Origin: Prevotellaceae bacterium UBA1786 | Lineage (GTDB): Bacteria > Bacteroidota > Bacteroidia > Bacteroidales > Bacteroidaceae | NCBI GenBank assembly: GCA_002314525.1 | Contig: DCGE01000219.1 | Coordinates: forward strand, 825-11,573 | Length of the DNA: 10,749 bases | Direction: 5' to 3' | Shown here: one piece after another, positions 1 to 6,125 of the stretch | Layout: each line of letters opens with the position of its first letter | How positions within the stretch are numbered: the stretch's first letter is position 1 | The notes under the pieces: model-generated | The model's input: only the letters and a program-made list of their open reading frames with translations | Database searches by the model: none | Told to the model about the DNA's origin: nothing | Translations under genes and position numbers: made by a program

Positions 1-53
1 TGCTTCCAGATATTTATTCCTGCCTTTACATCAGTCTGACGACTAAAGACCTC

Positions 54-80
54 CAAAAAAGAAAAAGTTGACTCTGTCAA
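54..80 (-). terminator. weak candidate terminator downstream of hicB
   Basis: Read on the minus strand, a short perfect hairpin (TTGAC, loop AGA, GTCAA; positions 68-80) is followed by a T-rich run with single interruptions (54-66). It lies about 90 bases past the hicB stop, where a terminator for the hicAB transcript would be expected. The stem is only 5 bp, so the call is tentative. The rest of 1-172 shows no supported gene. Confidence 0.3.
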
Positions 81-172
81 AGAAAAAGTCCTCCCGATGG
101 TCGGTAAAAAAAAGGCTGGCGCGGTGGAAATGGAAACAGCAGTACAGGTTTTTACTGGTGAGCCCAGTTTTG

Positions 173-574
173 CTATAGTATCATCTGAACCAACCTGGAA
201 GCGTAGTTTTTTATTCCAGAATTAATACGCTCAGATGTGCGAGTAGAAGGGCTGCAAGTCCCATTTAGATAGCTTGAAAGCTTGGTCTTGTTCACTCCGG
301 TTATTTGCGATAATCCTGAGAGGCTGAACACTTCTGCATACGATGCCAACAAGGCAGAAATATCATATTTATATTCAAACTCAACTTCAACAAAAGGCTT
401 ACCATTTTGTTCATAGAATTGCTTTGTGTCATTATAGACGGCAATAAAATCGCTTATAGCATCATCGGCAGTTTTACCTTGCCCATTGATACAATAATCC
501 AATTCATCATCAAACATATATACACTGTATATGCCGTCTTTGCCTCTTTCGATATTTGCTTTTACTTTTTTCAT
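173..574 (-). CDS. hicB: HicB-type antitoxin with C-terminal helix-turn-helix
   Basis: This 133-residue protein is the probable antitoxin of a type II HicAB module; such proteins bind and neutralise the HicA ribonuclease and repress their own operon. Residues 1-50 look like the HicB partial RNase H-like fold, with beta strands around IYSVYMFDDELDYCINGQGKT and a following helix DDAISDFIAVY. Residues 83-104 (SLSGLSQ...NKTKLSSYLNG) form a helix-turn-helix, so this is the DNA-binding HicB subclass. The length is close to E. coli HicB. The ATG at 574 follows the hicA stop after only 5 bases, so the two are co-transcribed, toxin first, which is the usual hicAB order. Assignment to the family is confident; activity is inferred. 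Confidence 0.85.
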   Translation of the reverse strand: MKKVKANIERGKDGIYSVYMFDDELDYCINGQGKTADDAISDFIAVYNDTKQFYEQNGKPFVEVEFEYKYDISALLASYAEVFSLSGLSQITGVNKTKLSSYLNGTCSPSTRTSERINSGIKNYASRLVQMIL

Positions 575-579
575 GTTCT

Positions 580-768
580 CTATTTGATTCCCGCAGCTTT
601 TTTTATTGAATTTAGAGTTCCGGCTTTTACTTCTTCAGAGCCATGGTGGCTGGTTGTGAAATATCTGCCAGTTATTGGAGAATACCATAATGGATGCCCT
701 GCCATAACGTTGCCAGTATCAAAGCATCCAGCTTTTTTCAGCAACTTATGTAGTTCATTATACTTCAT
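580..768 (-). CDS. hicA: HicA-type mRNA interferase toxin
   Basis: HicA toxins are very small proteins with a double-stranded-RNA-binding-like fold that cleave mRNA on or off the ribosome. This 62-residue protein has the family signature: the Gly-His catalytic motif (G24-H25, in MAGHPLWYSP) and the conserved end SHHGSEEVKAGTLNSIKKAAGI. I start it at the ATG at 766-768; an in-frame TTG lies directly before it (769-771) and would add one residue. A Bacteroidetes-type promoter and an inverted repeat stand just upstream. Both the catalytic His and the C-terminal block are intact, so nothing suggests inactivation. The module is more AT-rich than the glycan operon beside it, consistent with separate acquisition, as is common for toxin-antitoxin modules. 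Confidence 0.87.
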   Translation of the reverse strand: MKYNELHKLLKKAGCFDTGNVMAGHPLWYSPITGRYFTTSHHGSEEVKAGTLNSIKKAAGIK

Positions 769-786
769 CAAATCGTATTTTCATTG

Positions 787-818
787 CAAAGTTAAAAATA
801 ATTTGTTTAACGAACAAA
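787..818 (-). promoter_or_regulatory. hicAB promoter (Bacteroidetes -33/-7 type)
   Basis: On the minus strand TAACTTTG (787-794) matches the Bacteroidetes -7 consensus TAnnTTTG exactly. TTTG (815-818) matches the -33 box, with a 20-bp spacer inside the normal 19-21 range. Transcription would start around 780, leaving a leader of roughly a dozen bases before the hicA ATG. Confidence 0.65.
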
Positions 819-820
819 TT
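800..820. promoter_or_regulatory. inverted repeat in hicAB promoter (probable HicB operator)
   Basis: Perfect 8-bp arms AATTTGTT (800-807) and AACAAATT (813-820) flank a 5-base spacer. The repeat covers the -33 box and most of the promoter spacer, the expected place for a repressor site, and HicB here carries a helix-turn-helix. On the minus strand the repeat is followed by ATTTTT and begins 14 bases beyond the stop codon (834-836) of the upstream operon, so it could also act as a weak terminator. Binding is inferred. Confidence 0.5.
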
Positions 821-833
821 TTGATGCTGAAAT

Positions 834-1973
834 TCAGAACATGAATCCGATGCTTAGTGACCAGATGCCGACGGATTTCGGGGCTGAGTCGTCGTGGAAG
901 AACTGGAGTTCGTAGCTGGCTCCGATAACCAGTTGTTCAGGGTACGACAGCTGGAGTTTCAGACCCGGACCTATCATCGTGTGGAAGTTCCTATAGGCAG
1001 GATAGCCGATCCTGTCGCGGTGCTGAGTGAGACTCATCTTCGTAAAGGCACAATAAGGAGTGATGTTCAGGATGTTGTATCCCCACTGTATCGGCAGACT
1101 GGCACCCAGTCGTCCTCCGATATTCCTTGAATGTATCCAACCCATGGTATGTTCAAACGGCCAGTAGTCTTCTCCCCAATAGATATAGGTCAGCGACTGG
1201 CATGGCATGAAGGTGAAAGCCCCATACAGATACTTGTATGTAAGGTCGATCACTGCACTGTTCTGCTGGGAGGTCTTGTGCCATGTGCTGCCGAAATAGT
1301 CCGATACAGTGATGCCGGCTGTTACGGTTACAGGAGCATCCTTCCAGTTCAGCACCCTCTTGTAGTTCTCGATAGGTCTTGTAGCTTCCAGTTTCGGGGC
1401 TTTTGGTGCCTGCCAGAAACCACCCTTGTTGCGTCTTGAATCTGCGAACGGCAGGTTCATCTTCTTCTCCTTCTCGTGATCGATGTCGAGGGTGTGCCAA
1501 GGCAGTACGAGGTTCTGGGTGTAGGTGCCGATGATGGCCTGAGGTCTGTCGTGAGGGAAGAGCGGAGCGACGGCAGTCACCTGATATTCCTCCTTGTGCC
1601 CGTTGATGAAATAGCGGTAGCAGACACTGTCATTGTATGCACGCAGTTCCATGGTTACACCTATGTCGGTGAGAATCTGCATGGAATTGTATGAGCCCTT
1701 ATTCTCTTTCTTCACGTCATAAACCGTCGATTTATGCAATTTATACCTATGACCTGCCGATTTGATGAGCAAGTTTATCTTCTTGTTCTCCAGTAGGATG
1801 CGTTCGTCGCTGACAATCTTCAACTTGAATCTGCTTGGCTTTGCACGTTTCTTCCTCCCTACGTTGACAGTCACTTCGACTCTCTCGTCAGGCGATGTTA
1901 TGGTATAGTCAGTCTGAGCCTGAACAGCCATCAGTACCGACATGAACAACGATAGAATCAAGAATTTTTTCAT
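834..1973 (-). CDS. secreted protein: GH97-N-like domain plus outer-membrane beta-barrel
   Basis: This 379-residue protein begins with a clear signal peptide (MKKFLILSLFMSVLMAVQAQ). Residues about 22-140 (TITSPDERVEVTVNV..., with CYRYFING near 118-125) resemble the N-terminal beta-sandwich of family 97 glycoside hydrolases; I see no catalytic (beta/alpha)8 barrel after it. Residues about 215-379 alternate polar and aromatic or aliphatic residues in strand-length runs and end in FMF, as outer-membrane beta-barrels do. I start at the ATG at 1973, not at the in-frame codon 40 residues upstream, because it gives the signal peptide and its ATGA overlaps the stop of the upstream glycosyltransferase by 4 bp. 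It is last in the glycan operon. It may bind or export a glycan at the outer membrane; the function is not known. Confidence 0.65.
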   Translation of the reverse strand: MKKFLILSLFMSVLMAVQAQTDYTITSPDERVEVTVNVGRKKRAKPSRFKLKIVSDERILLENKKINLLIKSAGHRYKLHKSTVYDVKKENKGSYNSMQILTDIGVTMELRAYNDSVCYRYFINGHKEEYQVTAVAPLFPHDRPQAIIGTYTQNLVLPWHTLDIDHEKEKKMNLPFADSRRNKGGFWQAPKAPKLEATRPIENYKRVLNWKDAPVTVTAGITVSDYFGSTWHKTSQQNSAVIDLTYKYLYGAFTFMPCQSLTYIYWGEDYWPFEHTMGWIHSRNIGGRLGASLPIQWGYNILNITPYCAFTKMSLTQHRDRIGYPAYRNFHTMIGPGLKLQLSYPEQLVIGASYELQFFHDDSAPKSVGIWSLSIGFMF

Positions 1974-3217
1974 ATTTCTTTTTTGTATAGTTCGATGAAA
2001 CGTTTTGCTACAACCGGCATGGAGTAGTTCTCCAAAGTCTTCTTTCTGGCATTTTCCGACAGCAGTTCGATATCGGCATCCTGAAGTATCCACCTGATGC
2101 CTTCTGCAAGGTCTTCCGCGGATTTATATCGGGCCACATAGCCGTTTTCCTTGTGGTCGATCATCTCTGGAATGCCTCCCACCCTGAATCCCACGCAAGG
2201 CAGTCCGCACGACAGACTCTCCATTATGGTGTTCGGCAGGTTGTCCTGAAGCGACGGTGTGACATAGATGTCAGCGGCATTGTATATATCAACAAGGTCT
2301 GTCTCGCTGCTCACGTAGTTCATCGCATACACAGGCATCGGAAGTATGTCTTTCATCTCATCCGAATGTGCCCCGAGCACTATCAGACCCAGATCGTTCA
2401 ACTCCTGATATTGCCTTGCTATGATGCTGCAGGCCTCAATGAGATAATTCATGCCTTTTCTCGGATCTGTGATTTTCTGTGAACCGAACAGCAATAGTTT
2501 CTTGTCCGATGGAAGGTTGAGTCTTCGGCGCACCTCCTGTCTGTCTTTCGGGCAGAACACCTCTGTGTCTATCGGGTTCGGCAGACTGATCACCCTCAGT
2601 CCCTCGGCAAGTCTGCTTCTGCAGGCAAGCGAGGCAATCCACTGGCTGCAGCCTATCAGCGTGAGTCCTGAGCCTGAGTAGGTCTTGAGTTTCTTCTCGA
2701 AGCAACGGTACGACAGGTCTTTTGCCGAAGGACAGACGAGTTGCCTGCAGTCGTGGCAGTGGTTCCTGAATTCCTGACAGTCGCCTGAATAATGGCAGAT
2801 GCCGGTGAAAGCCCATGTGTCGTGCATGGTCCACAGCACCCTCTTTCCGCTCCTGAGTATCTTTTCCAGATCCGTCAGCGACAGCATTCCCTGATTGAAC
2901 CAATGCAGGTGTATCACATCGGCCTCCCGGAAAACCTCCAGACGTGTGATATCAGTGCCGGTATTTGCTATTGATACGGCAAAGAGGTTCCTTCGTGACA
3001 GGCGGTTCCGTATCCAGATTACCAGTCTCTCAAGAACGAAGTCCAGCTTCTTCTTCACAGATCCTGTCAGTGGGGTGACGTTGTCATTGTCCGACACCTT
3101 GTTCAGTGCCAGCATACTGACGTCAACCCCTTCTCCGAGAAGGGCTTTCATCAGTCGACTTGCAGCTATTGCCGCTCCGCCTGTCCGGTCCGAGGTGTTG
3201 ACTATCAGTACTTTCAT
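1970..3217 (-). CDS. family 4 glycosyltransferase (GT-B fold)
   Basis: A cytoplasmic retaining glycosyltransferase of 415 residues, full length for GT4, expected to add a sugar from a nucleotide-sugar donor to a growing surface glycan. The N-terminal Rossmann domain starts MKVLIVNTSDRTGGAA, with the glycine loop near residues 12-15. A central cysteine-rich segment (Cys 141, 147, 154, 157 and 162, after MHDTWAFTG) marks a known GT4 subgroup. The C-terminal donor domain holds the LFGSQ...DPRKG segment (243-255), PSLQDNLPNTIMESLSCGLP (321-340), in which D325 and E333 replace the usual EX7E pair, and GGIPEMI (347-353). The ATG at 3217 overlaps the upstream stop by 4 bp (ATGA), and the gene overlaps the next one in the same way. 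Donor and acceptor cannot be read from sequence. Confidence 0.88.
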   Translation of the reverse strand: MKVLIVNTSDRTGGAAIAASRLMKALLGEGVDVSMLALNKVSDNDNVTPLTGSVKKKLDFVLERLVIWIRNRLSRRNLFAVSIANTGTDITRLEVFREADVIHLHWFNQGMLSLTDLEKILRSGKRVLWTMHDTWAFTGICHYSGDCQEFRNHCHDCRQLVCPSAKDLSYRCFEKKLKTYSGSGLTLIGCSQWIASLACRSRLAEGLRVISLPNPIDTEVFCPKDRQEVRRRLNLPSDKKLLLFGSQKITDPRKGMNYLIEACSIIARQYQELNDLGLIVLGAHSDEMKDILPMPVYAMNYVSSETDLVDIYNAADIYVTPSLQDNLPNTIMESLSCGLPCVGFRVGGIPEMIDHKENGYVARYKSAEDLAEGIRWILQDADIELLSENARKKTLENYSMPVVAKRFIELYKKEI

Positions 3218-4071
3218 AGTGCAGAGTTGGCTTCGTTGATTCTTGATGATATCGACGGCATCAGGTCTTTGTATGTATGATAGAGCTGAGGCCCGTTCCG
3301 TTGAAGCTGTTCTTCAGTGAAGGCCTTGTTCCACAGGCGCATACCTCCCGGACTCAGTGAGTGGAAATGTGCATCATACCAACCCACATTCAGTCCTATG
3401 TTCCATGCTCGCAGACACATCTCGTAGTCATCCATCTGGAACGGAGCATACGAGAAGGCAATGTCGTGGATCTGTTCAAGGAACAGACTTCGGTTTATCC
3501 ACATAGGAGCGCGGTTGACTGTCGGAGCAAAACAGAACTCCTTCGACGGGTATCTGAAGTCCTTGCCCGATGAAGTCTGTTTCTCGTCATCAAAATGTAT
3601 GTCACGCGCTTCGCATCCTCCGAGTATCACCATGTCAGGATGTTCCTTCAGCAGTCTGACGCCTTCGCTGACCCAGTCGAGTGAGTCGAAGTCGTCGTCG
3701 TCCTGCATGAGTGCTACGAACGGAGCTTGCGCCAGACGTATCGTCCTGTTGTACATCACATTCTCGTAGAGATCGTTGGCACGCAACAGAAACTCGCTTC
3801 CACCGGTCAGACCCTTTGCCAGACGTTCGGTATGTTCCATATCCGACCCGTCGTCGATGACTATGATCTCCGCATGAGGGTACTTGCGCAGTTTCTCGAC
3901 CACATGCATGATCTGCAGACTTTTGTTGTGCGACTCCAGCACGAACGACACCTCCGGTTCGTTGTCGTACCCACGTGCCAGCCATCCAGCATGCGACTTC
4001 TTGTTCTGAGTGACCTTCGTCCTCTTCTGAACCGATAGCTTCAGCTTGTCAAAAAATAGTTGTATATTCAT
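3214..4071 (-). CDS. family 2-like glycosyltransferase (GT-A fold)
   Basis: A 285-residue inverting-type glycosyltransferase. The GT-A core begins at VSFVLESHNKS (41-51), followed by the nucleotide-binding VIDDGSD (71-77) and the metal-binding acidic cluster QDDDD (123-127) in place of a plain DXD. DDYEMCLRAW (214-223) corresponds to the catalytic-base region ED..(L)R. in this family. About 40 extra residues precede the core; they are basic and without an obvious membrane span, so the enzyme is probably soluble or peripheral. The ATG at 4071 shares one base with the upstream TAA (TAATG) and has a purine-rich AGGAAG a few bases before it, an unusually good Shine-Dalgarno for this group. It belongs to the four-gene glycan operon. 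Its sugar specificity is unknown. Confidence 0.85.
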   Translation of the reverse strand: MNIQLFFDKLKLSVQKRTKVTQNKKSHAGWLARGYDNEPEVSFVLESHNKSLQIMHVVEKLRKYPHAEIIVIDDGSDMEHTERLAKGLTGGSEFLLRANDLYENVMYNRTIRLAQAPFVALMQDDDDFDSLDWVSEGVRLLKEHPDMVILGGCEARDIHFDDEKQTSSGKDFRYPSKEFCFAPTVNRAPMWINRSLFLEQIHDIAFSYAPFQMDDYEMCLRAWNIGLNVGWYDAHFHSLSPGGMRLWNKAFTEEQLQRNGPQLYHTYKDLMPSISSRINEANSAL

Positions 4072-5036
4072 TATCTTCCTGTTTGTCTTGCTTTTGCCGA
4101 TCTCACCATGATGAGAATCCGTCTTATTATCTTACCCAGTGCGGTGTACCTTATTCCCCAGTCGGTGATTGCCTCGCGGAAGCGGTCTTCGATCTGCGGA
4201 TTGGTCTTCGGTTCCCTGAGAACCAGTCCGATAGGTCGCTGCAGAGGTTCCCTGTCGAATTCGTACCTCATCAGCATGGAGAACGAACGGAAGTGCGTAC
4301 CGTTCTTCAGTCCTATGTTCCTCACCATCGTATGTGCTGGTGTCAGACAAAGTCCACCGGATTTGTAAATCGCTATCTCCCAGCATATATCCCATGGAAT
4401 CGGATCCTTCTTCAGTGATTTCAGACAAGGGAACACCCCACCGTACTGCATGTTCAGCCTGTCCTGTTCGTCCATGCCCTCCAGAGCCTCGTCTTCGGTC
4501 TGGTAGTGTACGAAATGTTCCTGCCAGCGGTCTCTCCATGTGCCCCATCCCCAGCCCGACATGTGGGGGGTGAAGTAGAACTCATCGCTGTAGCCCTCAA
4601 CCGGATTCTCTGTCAGGTCAAGATTGGTGAATCCGGCTACGTGCATCACACGTTTCTCATCCTTGTACAGTTCGAATGCAGAGTTCATGTACTCAAGGTA
4701 GTAGGGTGAGGTGCAGATGTCATCTTCCAGCACAATCACCGTTTCGTGCTGTTCAAGCACCTGATTGATTCCGCTGATGATGTTCTTCTCAAGATATATG
4801 TTCTCACTTCGTTCCACGATGGTGAAACTGTGGAACGTGTTGGCCTCCGATGTCTCGAAATCATGGAGGAATGCCCTGACTGCGTTCACCAGTTTCCATG
4901 AATCCTCGTCCTTTCCCCCGTCGGAAAACACGAACACGTCGGTCTCCCGTGCAAGAGTGTTCCGTGACAGGTGGTCAAGGGTCTTGCTCGTATTATCCAA
5001 TCTGTTATATACGAATATCGCTACAGGTGAAGTCAT
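4071..5036 (-). CDS. GT-A glycosyltransferase with LEDD motif (GNT-I/GT13-like)
   Basis: First gene of the operon, 321 residues. It starts PVAIFVYNRLDNTSKTLDHL, typical of a bacterial group related to the GNT-I/POMGNT1 type of GT-A enzymes. SDGGKD (38-43) and VLEDD (102-106) are the donor and metal-binding motifs. FYFTPHMSGWGWGTWRDRW (153-171) is a conserved aromatic and tryptophan-rich block of this group. W215-D216 and E220 (PWDICWEIAIYKS) probably line the active site. No membrane segment is visible. It starts at the ATG at 5036, about 30 bases from a Bacteroidetes-type -7 box, with no clear Shine-Dalgarno. It probably adds a sugar to the same surface glycan as the two following enzymes. 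The glycosyltransferase call is firm; donor sugar is unknown. Confidence 0.82.
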   Translation of the reverse strand: MTSPVAIFVYNRLDNTSKTLDHLSRNTLARETDVFVFSDGGKDEDSWKLVNAVRAFLHDFETSEANTFHSFTIVERSENIYLEKNIISGINQVLEQHETVIVLEDDICTSPYYLEYMNSAFELYKDEKRVMHVAGFTNLDLTENPVEGYSDEFYFTPHMSGWGWGTWRDRWQEHFVHYQTEDEALEGMDEQDRLNMQYGGVFPCLKSLKKDPIPWDICWEIAIYKSGGLCLTPAHTMVRNIGLKNGTHFRSFSMLMRYEFDREPLQRPIGLVLREPKTNPQIEDRFREAITDWGIRYTALGKIIRRILIMVRSAKARQTGR

Positions 5037-5068
5037 AACAGTCTCTGCATATCAATGTTCAGTGGTTA

Positions 5069-5102
5069 CAAAGTTATGAAAAATAATTGTATCCCACTCA
5101 AA
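5069..5102 (-). promoter_or_regulatory. probable promoter of the glycan operon
   Basis: On the minus strand TAACTTTG (5069-5076) is an exact TAnnTTTG -7 box, identical to that of hicAB. TTTG (5099-5102) lies 22 bp further upstream, slightly beyond the usual 19-21 bp. Transcription would start about 25-30 bases before the first glycosyltransferase ATG. The -33 box touches the arm of the perfect hairpin at 5101-5135, so hairpin formation or protein binding there could affect initiation. Confidence 0.55.
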
Positions 5103-5135
5103 AAACTCACAAAAAGTTGGTTTTTGTGAGTTTTT
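5101..5135. terminator. perfect 15-bp inverted repeat (bidirectional terminator or operator)
   Basis: Arms AAAAACTCACAAAAA (5101-5115) and TTTTTGTGAGTTTTT (5121-5135) are perfect complements around the loop GTTGG. The symmetrical A- and T-tracts mean that either strand yields a hairpin ending in T residues, the form of a bidirectional intrinsic terminator. It would stop read-through from the envelope operon before the glycan promoter. Because it adjoins the -33 box it could instead be an operator. The sequence alone does not decide. Confidence 0.5.
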
Positions 5136-5152
5136 GGGGTAGGTGGCATTCC

Positions 5153-5224
5153 TAGTTTGGCTAGCTATTCTAGCAATTCTAGCTATTCTAGCTATTCTAG
5201 ATTAGCTAGCATCTCTAGTGTTGC
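5153..5224. repeat. 9-bp tandem array, left block
   Basis: Eight consecutive 9-bp units, all starting TAG and ending C, with consensus TAGCTATTC. Units starting at 5162, 5180 and 5189 are identical; 5171 is TAGCAATTC; 5153, 5198, 5207 and 5216 are more divergent but keep the period exactly. The same unit recurs in the same orientation at 5493-5546. Reading the unit gives no sustained open frame that looks like protein. Confidence 0.85.
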
Positions 5225-5256
5225 TGCCCTCTTCGATTAGTTAGTTTTCCTTGCTT

Positions 5257-5479
5257 GACAGCTGATGCATCTGCCTCCGACAGCTCATCTTCACCCCCGA
5301 GATAGCTGTCGCGTGCCAAAACGATAGCTGAGGTTTGGGCCCGCGATAGCTGAGACGAGGGCCTTCGCGAGCGCTCTCGAGGGTCTGCGATAGCTGTCGC
5401 GTGGAAGTACTCCTCAGCTATCGGGGTTCTTCTCGCCAGTCGTACACGTTCCACGCCTCAGCTATCGTTGATGTCTGCG
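5257..5479. repeat. degenerate 22-bp periodic array
   Basis: The core GAYAGCTG recurs with an exact 22-bp period: GACAGCTG at 5257, GACAGCTC at 5279, GATAGCTG at 5301, 5323, 5345 and 5389, and the degenerate GCGAGCGC at 5367. After a 2-bp phase shift the core appears inverted, as CAGCTATC, at 5415 and 5459, which are 44 bp apart (two periods), with a decayed unit between. TCGCGTG follows the core at 5301 and 5389. The block is GC-richer than its surroundings. An open frame across 5215-5454 on the minus strand is a low-complexity product of the repeats and is not called as a gene, since a 22-bp unit cannot keep a reading frame. Confidence 0.8.
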
Positions 5480-5492
5480 AGGGCAGTTGATA

Positions 5493-5546
5493 TAGCAAGT
5501 CTAGTATTGCTAGTTTCTCTATAAGTGCTAGTTATTCTAGTATTGC
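5493..5546. repeat. 9-bp tandem array, right block
   Basis: Six consecutive 9-bp units beginning TA and ending C: TAGCAAGTC, TAGTATTGC, TAGTTTCTC, TATAAGTGC, TAGTTATTC, TAGTATTGC, with a decayed seventh (CAGCCCTCT, 5547-5555). It is the same TAGnnnnnC unit in the same orientation as 5153-5224, so the 22-bp array is bracketed by two blocks of one repeat family. Confidence 0.75.
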
Positions 5547-5579
5547 CAGCCCTCTCTCACAGAAAAAACTTTTGAAAAA

Positions 5580-5776
5580 TAATTACACAATCACACAATG
5601 GTGTAACTCGTTGTTGATTAGTTGCTTATGATTAATTTCCAGTGTGTAATTTTGTTTGCAAAAATGTCACAAGTTGTGATTTTAGGCTTCATTTTTCCAT
5701 AATATCACCAAAATTACACACAAATTACACACTCAAACCGCTGTGTGTCAACTAAATACATAGCTGTGTGTAATTA
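5580..5776. repeat. cluster of six TTACAC/GTGTAA motifs in AT-rich DNA
   Basis: TTACAC lies at 5583, 5714 and 5725; its complement GTGTAA at 5601, 5644 and 5768. Four of the six extend to TTACACAC/GTGTGTAA. The pair at 5711-5732 is two direct copies of AAATTACACAC with 11-bp spacing, about one helical turn. A separate perfect palindrome TCACAA-G-TTGTGA lies at 5667-5679, and GCTGTGTGT is repeated at 5750 and 5763. This resembles a multi-site protein-binding region, but no protein can be named. No gene is seen from 5547 to 6125. Confidence 0.6.
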
Positions 5777-5833
5777 TGTTGATTTTTTTGCAAAAGTTTT
5801 TTTTATTCAACTTTCGCATGTTGTTTTTTTTGA

Positions 5834-6055
5834 GATTTTCCTTCAGATTTCGAGGAGCGCAGCGACGATCCCCTTAAAATCGTCCTTAAAAGCAACTAAC
5901 TGTTGCGTATTTTAAGTCAAGATTTTTATTATGGATTATCGTATGGATTAAAAATCTTAAACTAAAATCTTCGTTGAAAATGCGCTCAAATTCTTCGCTT
6001 TAAGGAGTTATTTTTGGGGATCGGGCTTTCAGCCCTCGAAATCTTACTGAAAATC
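5834..6055. repeat. 222-bp long imperfect palindrome (MITE-like element or structured RNA)
   Basis: Matching segments sit at equal distances from one centre: GATTTTC 5834-5840 with GAAAATC 6049-6055; AGATTTCGAGG 5845-5855 with its complement 6034-6044; CGATCCCC 5866-5873 with GGGGATCG 6016-6023; TCCTTAAAAGC 5883-5893 with GCTTTAAGGA 5997-6006. Inner hairpins include AAGATTTTTA (5919-5928) with TAAAAATCTT (5949-5958), and GCAAC/GTTGC (5892-5906). The right arm also holds the tight hairpin GGGCT-TTC-AGCCC (6023-6035). No transposase or target duplication is evident. Confidence 0.7.
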
Positions 6056-6125
6056 AAAAGTAAAATCCATAACTAATATCTTTATTTTAAACTTGTTAGG
6101 AACATGCGAAACTTATATAGTATAG

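Noticed and set aside
40..225. Plus-strand open stretch of about 60 codons ending at TAA (223-225), overlapping the 3' end of hicB.
   Set aside because: It follows an in-frame TGA at 37-39, has no good start near its beginning, no ribosome binding site and no recognisable family; it runs into hicB on the opposite strand. It could be a remnant, but I cannot support it.
5215..5454. Minus-strand open frame of 79 codons inside the 22-bp array.
   Set aside because: The translation is low-complexity and Arg/Ala/Ser-rich, and the underlying 22-bp unit shifts frame each copy. It is a by-product of a GC-rich repeat block.
5153..5546. CRISPR array.
   Set aside because: Units are 9 and 22 bp, degenerate and contiguous, with no 20-40-bp unique spacers and no cas genes nearby.
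5622..5654. Plus-strand promoter-like pair (TTG at 5622-5624, TAATTTTG at 5647-5654) that could drive a transcript through the long palindrome.
   Set aside because: TAnnTTTG matches are expected by chance in DNA this AT-rich, and the 22-bp spacing and short -33 match add little. RNA-seq would be needed.
5560..5830. Replication origin.
   Set aside because: It is AT-rich with repeated 9-mers, but they differ from the DnaA box at two positions, and no dnaA, dnaN or other origin-linked gene is present.
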